Positions 1 to 6,678 of a stretch of DNA of 29,102 bases are shown one piece after another. The notes beneath the pieces were generated by a model. That model ran no database searches. It saw only the letters and a list, made by a program, of their open reading frames with translations, and was not told where the DNA came from. The first letter of the stretch is position 1, and every line of letters starts with the position of its first letter. The stretch comes from VFZL01 sp046734915 (lineage in GTDB: Bacteria; Acidobacteriota; Vicinamibacteria; Vicinamibacterales; CAVVIG01): assembly GCA_046734915.1 (NCBI GenBank), contig JBKPSC010000341.1, positions 1 to 29,102 of the forward strand, read 5' to 3'. The translations under genes were made by a program, and so were the position numbers.

Positions 1-226
1 CACCACGCGGCAGGACTCGTTCGGCGTGAGCGCCGGTAGCTGGCGAAAAAGATCGGGAGTGATCGCCGCTTGGGCCGGGATCCAGAGCGTCGGCAGGCGT
101 GCGGTCGAACCGCTCCGACGAACGACGGCACCATGTCGGCAGGCGACGCGACGATTGCGCTCGGCGGCGGCAAGACCGAGGAACCGTGGTGATGGCTCCT
201 GCGAAACGATCAGGAAAGAAGGTACG
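1..226. other. Left-edge region without a convincing gene
   Basis: No recognisable protein is seen on either strand. A minus-strand frame is open from about position 261 to the left edge. Near the edge it reads like protein (…LPTLWIPAQAAITPDLF…) with GC-rich third positions, so it could be the start of a divergent gene running out of the window. However, its only in-frame ATG, at 261-259, lies inside the next plus-strand gene and has no Shine-Dalgarno sequence. A 74-codon plus-strand frame from GTG at 26 is Arg/Ala-rich and looks like a shadow. The region probably also holds the promoter for the ceramide synthase-like gene, but no clear -35/-10 pair was found. Confidence 0.25.
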
Positions 227-250
227 ATGAAAGCCCTCGCATGTCCGTGA
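212..250 (+). promoter_or_regulatory. Shine-Dalgarno and 7-codon upstream ORF overlapping the ceramide synthase-like start
   Basis: A purine-rich ribosome binding site (AGGAAAGAAGG, 212-222) sits 4 nt before an ATG at 227. That ATG opens only seven codons, reading MKALACP, and stops at TGA 248-250. The long gene starts in another frame at ATG 241, 18 nt from the same site, which is too far for ideal direct initiation. The arrangement suggests either a leader peptide with translational coupling or re-initiation, or simply a poorly spaced start. What is seen is the site and the mini-ORF. The regulatory role is inference. Confidence 0.35.
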
Positions 251-1413
251 GTGTCACACATCGCGATCGCGAGACGCAACCCGTGCCGCCGAACGCGGTC
301 ACGGTCGAGGCCGTCATGGGCCGGCGGGACATTCGCGAGTTCGTCGATCTGCCGTACGCAATGTACAAAAGCAGCGAGCACTGGATCCCACCGCTCAAGA
401 GAGATGAGCGGAACCGGCTGTCACCGGATCACAACCCCTTTTTCGCGCACGCCGACGTCCGGCTGTGGCTGGCGCGACGTGGCGGCCGCCTGAGGGGCCG
501 CATCGCCAGCATCGACGATCGCTTGCACAACGAGACGCATCGGGAGCGTGTGACCTGGTTCGGCTTCTTCGAAGCGTCTGACGAATCGACGGCGCGCGCG
601 CTGCTCGACACCGTCGAGCGCGGGGCCCGGAGCCACGGCAGCGCGAGCGTTCGCGGGCCGGCGAACCCATCGCTGAACGACAGCGTGGGGTTGCTCGTCG
701 ATGGATTCGAGCACGACCCGTACATCCTGATGCCGTACAACCCGCCCGCCTACGCGAGCTACCTGGAACACGCCGGCTACGTGAAGGCGAAGGATCTTCT
801 CGCATGGGACCTCGATCTGAGCGTGCCGCTCGGCGAACGCATCCAGCGTGTCGGTCAGCGCCTCATGGCCAAGCGCCGCATCCGCGTGCGAACGGTTGAC
901 ATGTCCTCGAACGGGTTTGCCGCGGACCTCGAGCATCTGAAGACGATCTATCGATCCGCCTGGAGCGACAATTGGGGCTTCGTCCCGCCAACCGACGCCG
1001 AAATCCGCCAGCTCGCCATGGAGCTGAAGCCTGTCGTCGATCCGAATCTGGTGCTCTTTGCCGAGCACGAGGGACGCGTGGTTGGCTGCGCCGTCGCGCT
1101 GCCCGACCTGAATCAGGTGCTGAAGCGGATGGGTGGCCGACTTCTGCCCGGTGGGCTCTGGCACTACCTGCGTCGGCGCTCGATCATCACGCGGACGCGT
1201 GCGCTCCTGCTGGGAGTCCTGCCCGGATACCGCCGGCGGGGGCTGTATCCGCTCCTGGTCTACGAGCTCCATCGACGCGGCTGTGCCGCCGGCTACACGC
1301 GGGGCGAGCTATCGTGGACGCTCGAAGACAACGAGCTCGTCAACGCCGGGATCGAGGCGGCGGGTGGGCGCCGCTACAAGACGTACCGTCTCTATGAAAA
1401 GCCGGTGCGTTAG
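241..1413 (+). CDS. bcerS: GNAT-fold acyltransferase, probable bacterial ceramide synthase
   Basis: This 390-residue protein is a large GNAT-superfamily member. The N-terminal block has the pattern REFVDLPYAMYKSSEHWIPPL, followed by an NPFF motif. A middle block reads RGPANPSLNDSVGLLVDGF, then MPYNPPAY. The C-terminal part carries the acetyl-CoA-type pyrophosphate loop PGYRRRG (residues 328-334). In Caulobacter a protein of this class N-acylates the long-chain base in ceramide synthesis. The specific assignment here rests on the neighbours: CerR-like, Spt, ACP and acyl-AMP ligase genes lie within 5.3 kb. It overlaps cerR by 20 nt, so the two are probably cotranscribed. The start at ATG 241 gives a slightly long N-terminus (the conserved region begins near residue 19), and ATG 316 is a possible but less likely alternative. 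The GNAT fold is fairly certain. The substrate is inferred, because the wider family is mostly uncharacterised. Confidence 0.72.
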   Translation: MSVSVTHRDRETQPVPPNAVTVEAVMGRRDIREFVDLPYAMYKSSEHWIPPLKRDERNRLSPDHNPFFAHADVRLWLARRGGRLRGRIASIDDRLHNETHRERVTWFGFFEASDESTARALLDTVERGARSHGSASVRGPANPSLNDSVGLLVDGFEHDPYILMPYNPPAYASYLEHAGYVKAKDLLAWDLDLSVPLGERIQRVGQRLMAKRRIRVRTVDMSSNGFAADLEHLKTIYRSAWSDNWGFVPPTDAEIRQLAMELKPVVDPNLVLFAEHEGRVVGCAVALPDLNQVLKRMGGRLLPGGLWHYLRRRSIITRTRALLLGVLPGYRRRGLYPLLVYELHRRGCAAGYTRGELSWTLEDNELVNAGIEAAGGRRYKTYRLYEKPVR

Positions 1414-2359
1414 CATCACCGGCGCCACAGGCTTCATCGGTACCCATGCCGCGCGAGCCTTTCGAAACCGCGGCTGGAACGTTCGCGCGATCGTCAGACC
1501 AGGGCGCCCAAAGCCAGTGCCCGAGGATGTCGACGTCCGCGAAGCGGAGCTTCTAAATGCGCGGTCGCTCGCTACCGCCATGAACGGATCCGACGTCGTG
1601 GTCCACGCGGCGGGTGTCGTGCGTGCGTCGACCCGTCGAGCGTTCGAGACCGTGAACGTTGGCGGCACGCGAACGGTGACGGCGGCCGCGAACGAGGTTG
1701 GCGCTCGACTCGTGCACCTCTCGAGCCTCGCCGCCATCGGCCCTGGAACGCTGGAACGCCCGGCCCGCGAGGGCGACCGACCGTCTCCAATCAATGCCTA
1801 CGGACGCAGCAAGCTTGCAGGCGAGCGCGTGCTTGACGAGACGGCCCTCGTGCCGTGGATCATCCTGAGGCCGTCAGCCGTCTACGGACCAGGCGACAGT
1901 GCGTTCCTGCCGCTCGTCCGTCTGGCACGGCGTGGGGCGTTTCTGTTGGCGGCGCCCGAGACGACGCCCTTCAGCTTCGTCTATGTCGATGACGTTGCCG
2001 AGGCCATAGTGCTGGCGGCAGAGAGCGAGACGTCGCGCGAGACGTTCTTTCTCGGTCATCCGCATGCGGAGACGACGGAGACACTTCTTCGCGGCATTGC
2101 CGAGTGCCTCGGCGCACGCTATCACCCAGTCCGACTCCCGCCGCTGCTGGTCAAAGTCGCGGGCTGGGCCGGCGACGTCGCGTGGTCTGTCGGATGGCGC
2201 CCGCCGATCGACTCCTCGCGCGTCGCCGAATTCGAGGCACCAGGGTTTGTCTGTGACGTGACCCGCGCGCAGACGAGGCTTGGCTTCAGCCCGAGCGTCG
2301 GACTACGGACCGGTCTCGCACGGACCGTCGAGTGGTATCGGCAGCAGGGATGGATCTGA
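1394..2359 (+). CDS. cerR: NAD(P)-dependent epimerase/reductase, CerR-type
   Basis: This 321-residue extended short-chain dehydrogenase/reductase has the Rossmann glycine motif TGATGFIG at residues 9-16. The catalytic Tyr-x-x-x-Lys is Y136 and K140 (YGRSK), preceded by the LSSLAAIGP segment that supplies the active-site Ser. The LRPSAVYGPGD motif, typical of NAD-dependent epimerases, follows. In Caulobacter a protein of this family (CerR) reduces the 3-keto group of the sphingoid or ceramide intermediate, and the adjacent bcerS-like and spt genes support that role here. ATG 1394 was chosen because the coding frame, though open far upstream, only becomes Rossmann-like from there. The start lies inside the end of the preceding gene, which implies translational coupling. 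The gene ends 4 nt before the stop of the convergent spt. A generic sugar epimerase is the alternative, but the context makes it unlikely. Confidence 0.75.
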   Translation: MKSRCVSITGATGFIGTHAARAFRNRGWNVRAIVRPGRPKPVPEDVDVREAELLNARSLATAMNGSDVVVHAAGVVRASTRRAFETVNVGGTRTVTAAANEVGARLVHLSSLAAIGPGTLERPAREGDRPSPINAYGRSKLAGERVLDETALVPWIILRPSAVYGPGDSAFLPLVRLARRGAFLLAAPETTPFSFVYVDDVAEAIVLAAESETSRETFFLGHPHAETTETLLRGIAECLGARYHPVRLPPLLVKVAGWAGDVAWSVGWRPPIDSSRVAEFEAPGFVCDVTRAQTRLGFSPSVGLRTGLARTVEWYRQQGWI

Positions 2360-2363
2360 CGGG

Positions 2364-3560
2364 CTAAGCGGGCGTCGGAATGATCGACAGAGCGCGGCCG
2401 ACTTCCGCGAAGATGGCGACGGCCCGATCGATCTCTTCGGCGCGGTGTGCGGCTGAGTAGCTGGTTCGCAACAGACAGTTGTCGGGATGCGTGGCCGGCG
2501 GCAGCACCAGATTGACGTAGAGCCCGTGCATGAGGAGGGTTCGCCAGAACTGGATGGCACGGTCCGCCGCGCCGATCTTGACCGGTACGATGGGCGACTC
2601 GCTCGCGCCGATCTCGAAGCCGGCCGCTGCGAGACCCGCCCGGGCACGCCGGATATTGGCCCAAAGTCGATCGCGCAGGCCCGGCTCCCGCATGACGATT
2701 CGAAGGGCGGTTTCGACGCCCGCCACACTGGCCGGCGACGCCGACGCCGTGAACACGTAGGGTCGCGAGGTGAAATGGAGCAGCTTCAGCTCGTCGTGGT
2801 TGGACACACAGAAGCCGCCGACACCGGCCAGCGTCTTCGAAAACGTCCCGACGATGAAGTCCACTCGATCGAGGACGCCTTGTTCCTCGGCCCGGCCCAG
2901 CCCCCGCCGGCCGTAAGCCCCGAACGAGTGTGCTTCGTCCACCATGAGAAAAGCGTCACACTGCCGGCAGACGTCGGCGAATTCCGCCACCGGCGCCACG
3001 TCTCCACTCATCGAATAGAGACCTTCCACGACAACCAGGCAACGCTGCGGTTCCGGCTGGCGAGCCAGCTTCCGTCGAAGGTCGTCCGGAGAGTTGTGGC
3101 GGAACGCGAAGAAATTCGCTCCGCTCAAGCGGGCGCCGTCGTAGATGCTGGCATGGCTCTCGACGTCCAGGAGGACGACGTCGCCGGGCCCGCACAGACC
3201 CGAGATAACCCCGATGTTGGCTTGGTACCCAGTGGTGAAAATCTGCGCGCGGCGCATGCCGTACGCACCGGCGAAGGCCTGCTCGAGGCGTCGATGACCG
3301 GAGTAGGTGCCGTTCGCCGCGCGAGATCCCGTCGTGCCAGCGCCTTCCCGTTCTAGAGCGGCCGTCGAAGCGGCAATGACCTCCGGATGAAAGCTCAGGC
3401 CGAAATAGTTATTGGAGCCGCACATCAACGTGCGGCGGCCTTCAATGGTGACCTCGGTCGGACTGAGTACGGCTTCGATGACCGTGTCGAACGGTACAGC
3501 ACCTTCGCCGGCACCTTCGAGCCGAGCCGCGGTGAGCGCCAGCTTGTCGAAGAGGGTCAT
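2364..3560 (-). CDS. spt: Serine palmitoyltransferase (alpha-oxoamine synthase family)
   Basis: This 398-residue PLP-dependent fold-type I enzyme would condense serine with a fatty acyl thioester to give 3-keto-sphinganine, the first committed step of sphingolipid synthesis. Visible motifs are SNNYFGL near the N-terminus, GTTGSRAANGTY, the cofactor-binding VDEAHSFG (D208, H211) and the PLP lysine K242 in GTFSKTLAGVGGF. The GTFSK form is typical of serine palmitoyltransferases, whereas 2-amino-3-ketobutyrate ligases usually read GTLGKA. ATG 3560 overlaps the stop of the upstream ligase gene (ATGA, 4 nt). The frame is open upstream to 3938, but that part is an Arg-rich shadow of the ligase gene. 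The neighbouring ACP suggests acyl-ACP, rather than acyl-CoA, may be the acyl donor. Related AONS/KBL enzymes are the alternative, made unlikely by motif and context. Confidence 0.85.
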   Translation of the reverse strand: MTLFDKLALTAARLEGAGEGAVPFDTVIEAVLSPTEVTIEGRRTLMCGSNNYFGLSFHPEVIAASTAALEREGAGTTGSRAANGTYSGHRRLEQAFAGAYGMRRAQIFTTGYQANIGVISGLCGPGDVVLLDVESHASIYDGARLSGANFFAFRHNSPDDLRRKLARQPEPQRCLVVVEGLYSMSGDVAPVAEFADVCRQCDAFLMVDEAHSFGAYGRRGLGRAEEQGVLDRVDFIVGTFSKTLAGVGGFCVSNHDELKLLHFTSRPYVFTASASPASVAGVETALRIVMREPGLRDRLWANIRRARAGLAAAGFEIGASESPIVPVKIGAADRAIQFWRTLLMHGLYVNLVLPPATHPDNCLLRTSYSAAHRAEEIDRAVAIFAEVGRALSIIPTPA

Positions 3561-5230
3561 TGCACCAGTTCTCGGCCGCCGGTGAGAAGCGTCCCAGCTT
3601 CGAGCCGGGCGCGTGTTTCCGCGCGCCGGACCTTGCCGCTGGTCGTGCGGGGAATCGTCCCAGGTGGAGTCAGCACGACCCGGTCGATCTCCAGGCCGGC
3701 GGTTTCCCGCACGCGACGCCGCACGCTGTCGACGACGTCGTCCGAGTTGGCGCTGGCCCGCGCTTCCAGGACGGCGACGACCTCGTCGGGCTGATCCACA
3801 CGCGTGATGCCGAAGACCACGACGCCCGACGCGCGGAGGCCCTGTAAGTCGGCGATCGCCGATTCGAGATCGGGCGGATGATACTTGCGGCCCTGCCGGA
3901 TGATGACTTCTTTGGTCCGGCCGCAGACAAAGAGGCAACCGTCTACCCGGTAGCCCAAATCGCCGGTCTCGAGCCAGCCATTGTGCAGGGCTTCACCAGT
4001 GGCCTCGACGTTGTCGAAGTAACCAGCCATGACGGACGGACCACGTGCCACGATGCGGCCGACATACCGGTCCGGCAATTCGATCCCTTGGTCGTTCACG
4101 ATCCGAACGTCGTGGGACGGAAACGGGCGTCCGCAGCCCACGATTCGGACGGCCGGGGTCCCGTTCTGCGCCGGGACGGCGATTGACTCGCGACCTAGAC
4201 GTCCGGCGTCGACGCGGTCCACGACGACGCCTTTGCGGGACATCGTCACGGCCAGCGAGTGCTCGGCCAGGCCATAGCTCGGACAGAAAGCCGAAGCTTG
4301 GAAGCCGGCCGAGGCAAACCTCTCGCCGAAGGCCTGCAGCGTCTCAGGTCGGATGGGTTCTGCGCCGCAGCCGGCGACGCGCCAACTCGAGAGGTCCAAG
4401 TGAGCGATCTGTGACGGCTTCACTCGTCTCAGGCAGAGCTCGTAGGCGAAATTCGGCGCGAAGGACACCGTGCCGCGATAGCGCGAGATGGCATCGAGCC
4501 ACGCCGTTGGCCGCTTCAGGAAGAGCACCGGAGACATGACGATGGCGTCGTTGCCGGAATACACTGCCGTCAAGAGCATTCCGATGAGCCCCATATCGTG
4601 ATACAGCGGCAGCCAGCTCACACCCACGTCGGATGGCGTCACGCCGATGCCGTGCGGTCCGGCGATGGCGGCGACGTTCGTGATCAAGTTCTGGTGCGAA
4701 AGGACGACGCCTTTCGGGGCCGCGGTGGAACCGGACGTGAACTGAACGAGCGCTGTCGACATCGGCGGCACACGGACGGGCGCCGACAGCGCGCGTCCGG
4801 CGCCAAGCGCGTCGAGCGTGAAGATTTGTGGCGCGCTTGCAGCCGATCCCAGGTTCATCAGCGGAGCCACGTCTGCCGTCGTGACGACCGCCGCGGCACG
4901 GCTGGCCGTCAGCAGTTGGCGGGACTGGCGCCCGAACGTCGAGATGTCGCCAGCCTGCGCCGGCGGCACGAGTGGGACCGGTACCAGGCCTGCGGCCAGG
5001 ATGCCGAAAAACGCCTCGATGAATCGCGCAACCTCCGGCACGACGAGAGCCACTCGGTCGCCCGGTTCGAGGCCGGCGTCGGTCAGCGTTCCCGCACCAA
5101 GCAACGCACGCTCCAGGATGTCGGCGTAGGTGAGCCGCGTCGAAGAGCCATCGTGCTCGACGGTCTCGAGTCCACGACTGGTCGCGGACGCCGCGATGAG
5201 CGTGTCGTTGAGCGTTGCCGGGTGGGTCAT
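3557..5230 (-). CDS. Fatty acyl-AMP ligase / acyl-ACP synthetase of the ceramide operon
   Basis: This 557-residue ANL-superfamily adenylating enzyme has the phosphate loop FTSGSTAAPK at residues 164-173. It also shows PLYHDMGLIG near residue 210, the adenine motif PSYGLAEHSLAV and the hinge region GRTKEVIIRQGRKYHPPD. The catalytic lysine is near the end, in GTIPRTTSGK (K533). The HDMGLIG and GLAEHSLAV forms resemble fatty acyl-AMP ligases (FAAL), which pass acyl groups to an ACP, more than ordinary acyl-CoA synthetases. The gene lies between acp and spt with 4-nt ATGA overlaps on both sides. It therefore most likely loads fatty acid onto the neighbouring ACP for Spt or the ceramide synthase. 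The equivalent in the Caulobacter ceramide locus is an acyl-CoA synthetase-like gene. No signal peptide or membrane segment is seen, so a cytoplasmic protein is expected. Confidence 0.85.
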   Translation of the reverse strand: MTHPATLNDTLIAASATSRGLETVEHDGSSTRLTYADILERALLGAGTLTDAGLEPGDRVALVVPEVARFIEAFFGILAAGLVPVPLVPPAQAGDISTFGRQSRQLLTASRAAAVVTTADVAPLMNLGSAASAPQIFTLDALGAGRALSAPVRVPPMSTALVQFTSGSTAAPKGVVLSHQNLITNVAAIAGPHGIGVTPSDVGVSWLPLYHDMGLIGMLLTAVYSGNDAIVMSPVLFLKRPTAWLDAISRYRGTVSFAPNFAYELCLRRVKPSQIAHLDLSSWRVAGCGAEPIRPETLQAFGERFASAGFQASAFCPSYGLAEHSLAVTMSRKGVVVDRVDAGRLGRESIAVPAQNGTPAVRIVGCGRPFPSHDVRIVNDQGIELPDRYVGRIVARGPSVMAGYFDNVEATGEALHNGWLETGDLGYRVDGCLFVCGRTKEVIIRQGRKYHPPDLESAIADLQGLRASGVVVFGITRVDQPDEVVAVLEARASANSDDVVDSVRRRVRETAGLEIDRVVLTPPGTIPRTTSGKVRRAETRARLEAGTLLTGGRELVQ

Positions 5231-5526
5231 GCCGCCGGCTCCTGTTCAGCCACCAGGCGCCGGACCTCCGAGACGATTTGGCCAACGGTTCGGATGTGGG
5301 TCAGCGAGTTCAAGGGCACTGCGATGGAAAAGCGGTCCTCGAGCTCGCCGACCAACTCGAGCACGAGCAGCGAGTCGTAGCCGAGATCGGCCATCAACTC
5401 GCTTTGCGGCGTCGGCTCGATGGGCTTTCGACTCAACCGCTTCAGAATTTCAATGGTGTCTCGTTCGAGGAGGTCGTCTGGTGGCAGCGGTCGGGGGCCT
5501 GCGGCGCGGTCGGTCACTTCCTGCAA
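5227..5526 (-). CDS. Acyl carrier protein of the ceramide operon
   Basis: This is a small acidic acyl carrier protein of about 99 residues. The phosphopantetheine site is LGYDSLLVLELVGELEDRF, with the modified Ser at residue 52 from the start chosen. The sequence after it (IAVPLNSL…IRTVGQIV) matches helix III and IV of ACPs. Its stop overlaps the ligase start (ATGA). The start is uncertain: TTG at 5526 is used here, and GTG at 5517 is an alternative with AGGA directly before it. Neither has a well-spaced Shine-Dalgarno, and a promoter-like sequence just upstream would leave only a 5-15 nt leader. A dedicated ACP next to spt is a known feature of Caulobacter-type ceramide clusters, which fits a role in presenting the acyl chain to Spt. 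It is distinct from the housekeeping AcpP, which would normally sit beside fabF. Confidence 0.85.
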   Translation of the reverse strand: MQEVTDRAAGPRPLPPDDLLERDTIEILKRLSRKPIEPTPQSELMADLGYDSLLVLELVGELEDRFSIAVPLNSLTHIRTVGQIVSEVRRLVAEQEPAA

Positions 5527-5538
5527 GGTAACATGAAC

Positions 5539-5566
5539 GTTATACCTGACACCGCCGTCTGCACAA
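5539..5566 (-). promoter_or_regulatory. Candidate sigma-70-type promoter of the acp-ligase-spt operon
   Basis: Read on the minus strand, a -10 box TATAAC (5544-5539, five of six matches to consensus) lies 16 nt after a weak -35 TTGTGC (5566-5561). The expected transcript start near 5532 would leave only about 6-15 nt before the TTG or GTG start of the ACP gene. It was found by eye and is unconfirmed. Confidence 0.4.
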
Positions 5567-5634
5567 CCGTTGACTTCCGAGAGGGTTGCAGGAGGTTTGC
5601 AGGTCGCCGGCGGCGGCGGACAGAACTGTTCAGA

Positions 5635-5640
5635 TACAAT
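5635..5640 (+). promoter_or_regulatory. Candidate -10 box of the nucleotidyltransferase gene
   Basis: TACAAT ends 10 nt before ATG 5651, and no Shine-Dalgarno is present in between. This is the layout of a leaderless or nearly leaderless transcript. No clear -35 was found at 16-18 nt. A good -35-like TTGACT at 5570-5575 is too far away to pair with it. The 124-nt interval up to 5650 would hold divergent promoters for this gene and the ACP operon. Confidence 0.3.
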
Positions 5641-5650
5641 CCTCTTACGG

Positions 5651-6394
5651 ATGTCGCTCACCGAACAGATCGTCATTCTGGCTGCGGGCCTCGGCTCGCG
5701 CCTGGGCAGCGCGGAAGCGGGCGTGCCGAAGCCCCTCATGGAGGTTGGTGGCGCAACGCTCATTGCGCACGCGCTCGCGCATGCCGAAGCGAGCGGTTGT
5801 CGCGACGCCGTGATCGTCATTGGATATGAGGGCGCCCGGGTGCGTTCGGCCGTCGAGGCCATTCACACCGCACTGACGGTTCGATTCGTGGAATCGCCGG
5901 ATCCCACAGCGCCGAACGGACACTCGCTGCTTGCGGCCGCCCCGCTGGCCAGGTCACGCTTCTTCGTGCAGATGGTCGACCACGTCTTCGGTCAGCCGGT
6001 CCTGCCGCTGCTCGATCGCGGACGGCCGCACGAAGGAGAGACTGCCCGGCTTCTCGTCGACCTCAATCCGGACGAGTCGATCGATCTCGCTGATGCAACC
6101 CGGGTGCGGCTGAATGGCGTTCGAATCACCAGTATCGGCAAGGGCATCGAGCCCTGGGATGCGATCGACACTGGTTGCTTCGTGCTGACGCCCGAGATCT
6201 TTCGTGCGCTCACTGACGTGCCGCCCTTCGAGCCGCGAACCGTCTCTTCGGCGATGCGGCGACTCGTCCAATCGGGAAGTCTCTACTCGGCGGACATCGG
6301 CGACATTCCGTGGGCCGACGTTGATACGCCTGGCGACCGTGAAGTCGCCGAACGTCTCCTGACATCTTCCAGTCTCCGGACTCTCAGTCCTTAA
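5651..6394 (+). CDS. NTP-transferase family nucleotidyltransferase (probable cytidylyltransferase for a polar headgroup)
   Basis: This 247-residue protein has the nucleotidyltransferase signature LAAGLGSRLG (residues 10-19) with PKPL following (K27). It continues with APNGHSLLAA (residues 88-95) and the metal-binding region MVDHVF (D110), and ends with WADVDTPGD. The NGHSL…VDHVF pattern resembles inositol-1-phosphate cytidylyltransferase domains and other CTP-using small enzymes more than the glucose-1-phosphate types. It diverges from the ceramide ACP operon. From memory, a phosphoglycerate cytidylyltransferase (CpgD) acts in Caulobacter ceramide headgroup synthesis, so a headgroup-activating role is a reasonable inference. 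The substrate cannot be read from the sequence. The start at ATG 5651 is set by the conserved N-terminus. The frame is open upstream to a TTG at 5570, but that part is not family-like. No CDP-alcohol phosphatidyltransferase partner is seen in the window. Confidence 0.75.
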   Translation: MSLTEQIVILAAGLGSRLGSAEAGVPKPLMEVGGATLIAHALAHAEASGCRDAVIVIGYEGARVRSAVEAIHTALTVRFVESPDPTAPNGHSLLAAAPLARSRFFVQMVDHVFGQPVLPLLDRGRPHEGETARLLVDLNPDESIDLADATRVRLNGVRITSIGKGIEPWDAIDTGCFVLTPEIFRALTDVPPFEPRTVSSAMRRLVQSGSLYSADIGDIPWADVDTPGDREVAERLLTSSSLRTLSP

Positions 6395-6424
6395 AGGTCC
6401 CGTTCCGCAAAGGTCCCGTTCCGC
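6393..6424. repeat. Two tandem 16-bp repeats at the end of the nucleotidyltransferase gene
   Basis: AAAGGTCCCGTTCCGC occurs twice head to tail (6393-6408 and 6409-6424). The first copy begins inside the TAA stop codon of the gene. The second copy runs into a small hairpin, GTTCCG-CGT-CGGAAC (6418-6432). The whole could be a remnant of a dispersed palindromic element or a weak transcription stop. No T-tract follows. Confidence 0.6.
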
Positions 6425-6678
6425 GTCGGAACATCCTCCAGCGCGCCCATTGCCGGCGGAGCGCCGATTGCGTGCGTGCGCCGCGGGAGTTGTCTCCGTA
6501 ATAGATGAAAAGACATGGGAGGGTGTTTGCCTCACGGGTGGCAATAGTCGCCGCGGCAGCTGACTGATGAGCTAGAGTTCGCGAAAAATCCCAGGGATTT
6601 TTGACTTCGGTGGTGGCTCGCAAATTTGCTGTGTGAGCAGTGCATGTCGACGCGAGTCACCTTTACCGGAGACGAAAT
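6395..6678. other. Intergenic region of 284 nt
   Basis: No gene is convincing here. It holds the 16-bp tandem repeat and small hairpin at its left end, and the 19-bp palindrome at 6584-6602. A TTGACT (6601-6606) that could be a -35 overlaps the palindrome edge, but there is no good -10 after it. The Shine-Dalgarno GGAG (6668-6671) belongs to the following lipoprotein gene. The stretch around 6490-6640 is visibly more AT-rich than the coding sequence around it, as expected for a promoter region. Confidence 0.5.
6584..6602. promoter_or_regulatory. Perfect 9-bp inverted repeat, possible operator
   Basis: AAAAATCCC and GGGATTTTT flank a single central A, giving a perfect 19-bp palindrome. The one-base centre allows only an 8-bp stem with a 3-nt loop (CAG), and the stem is A/T-rich, so a protein binding site is more likely than a terminator. 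It overlaps a TTGACT at 6601-6606 and lies 77 nt before the lipoprotein start. No known regulator is recognised. Confidence 0.4.

Noticed and set aside
395..1272. Long minus-strand frames of up to 283 codons across the ceramide synthase-like gene
   Set aside because: They are Arg/His-rich and lack family motifs. The plus-strand frame has a clear GNAT pattern, so these are high-GC shadows.
3561..3938. Upstream extension of spt
   Set aside because: The extension is Arg-rich, lies wholly inside the ligase gene, and the family-like protein begins at ATG 3560 with an ATGA overlap.
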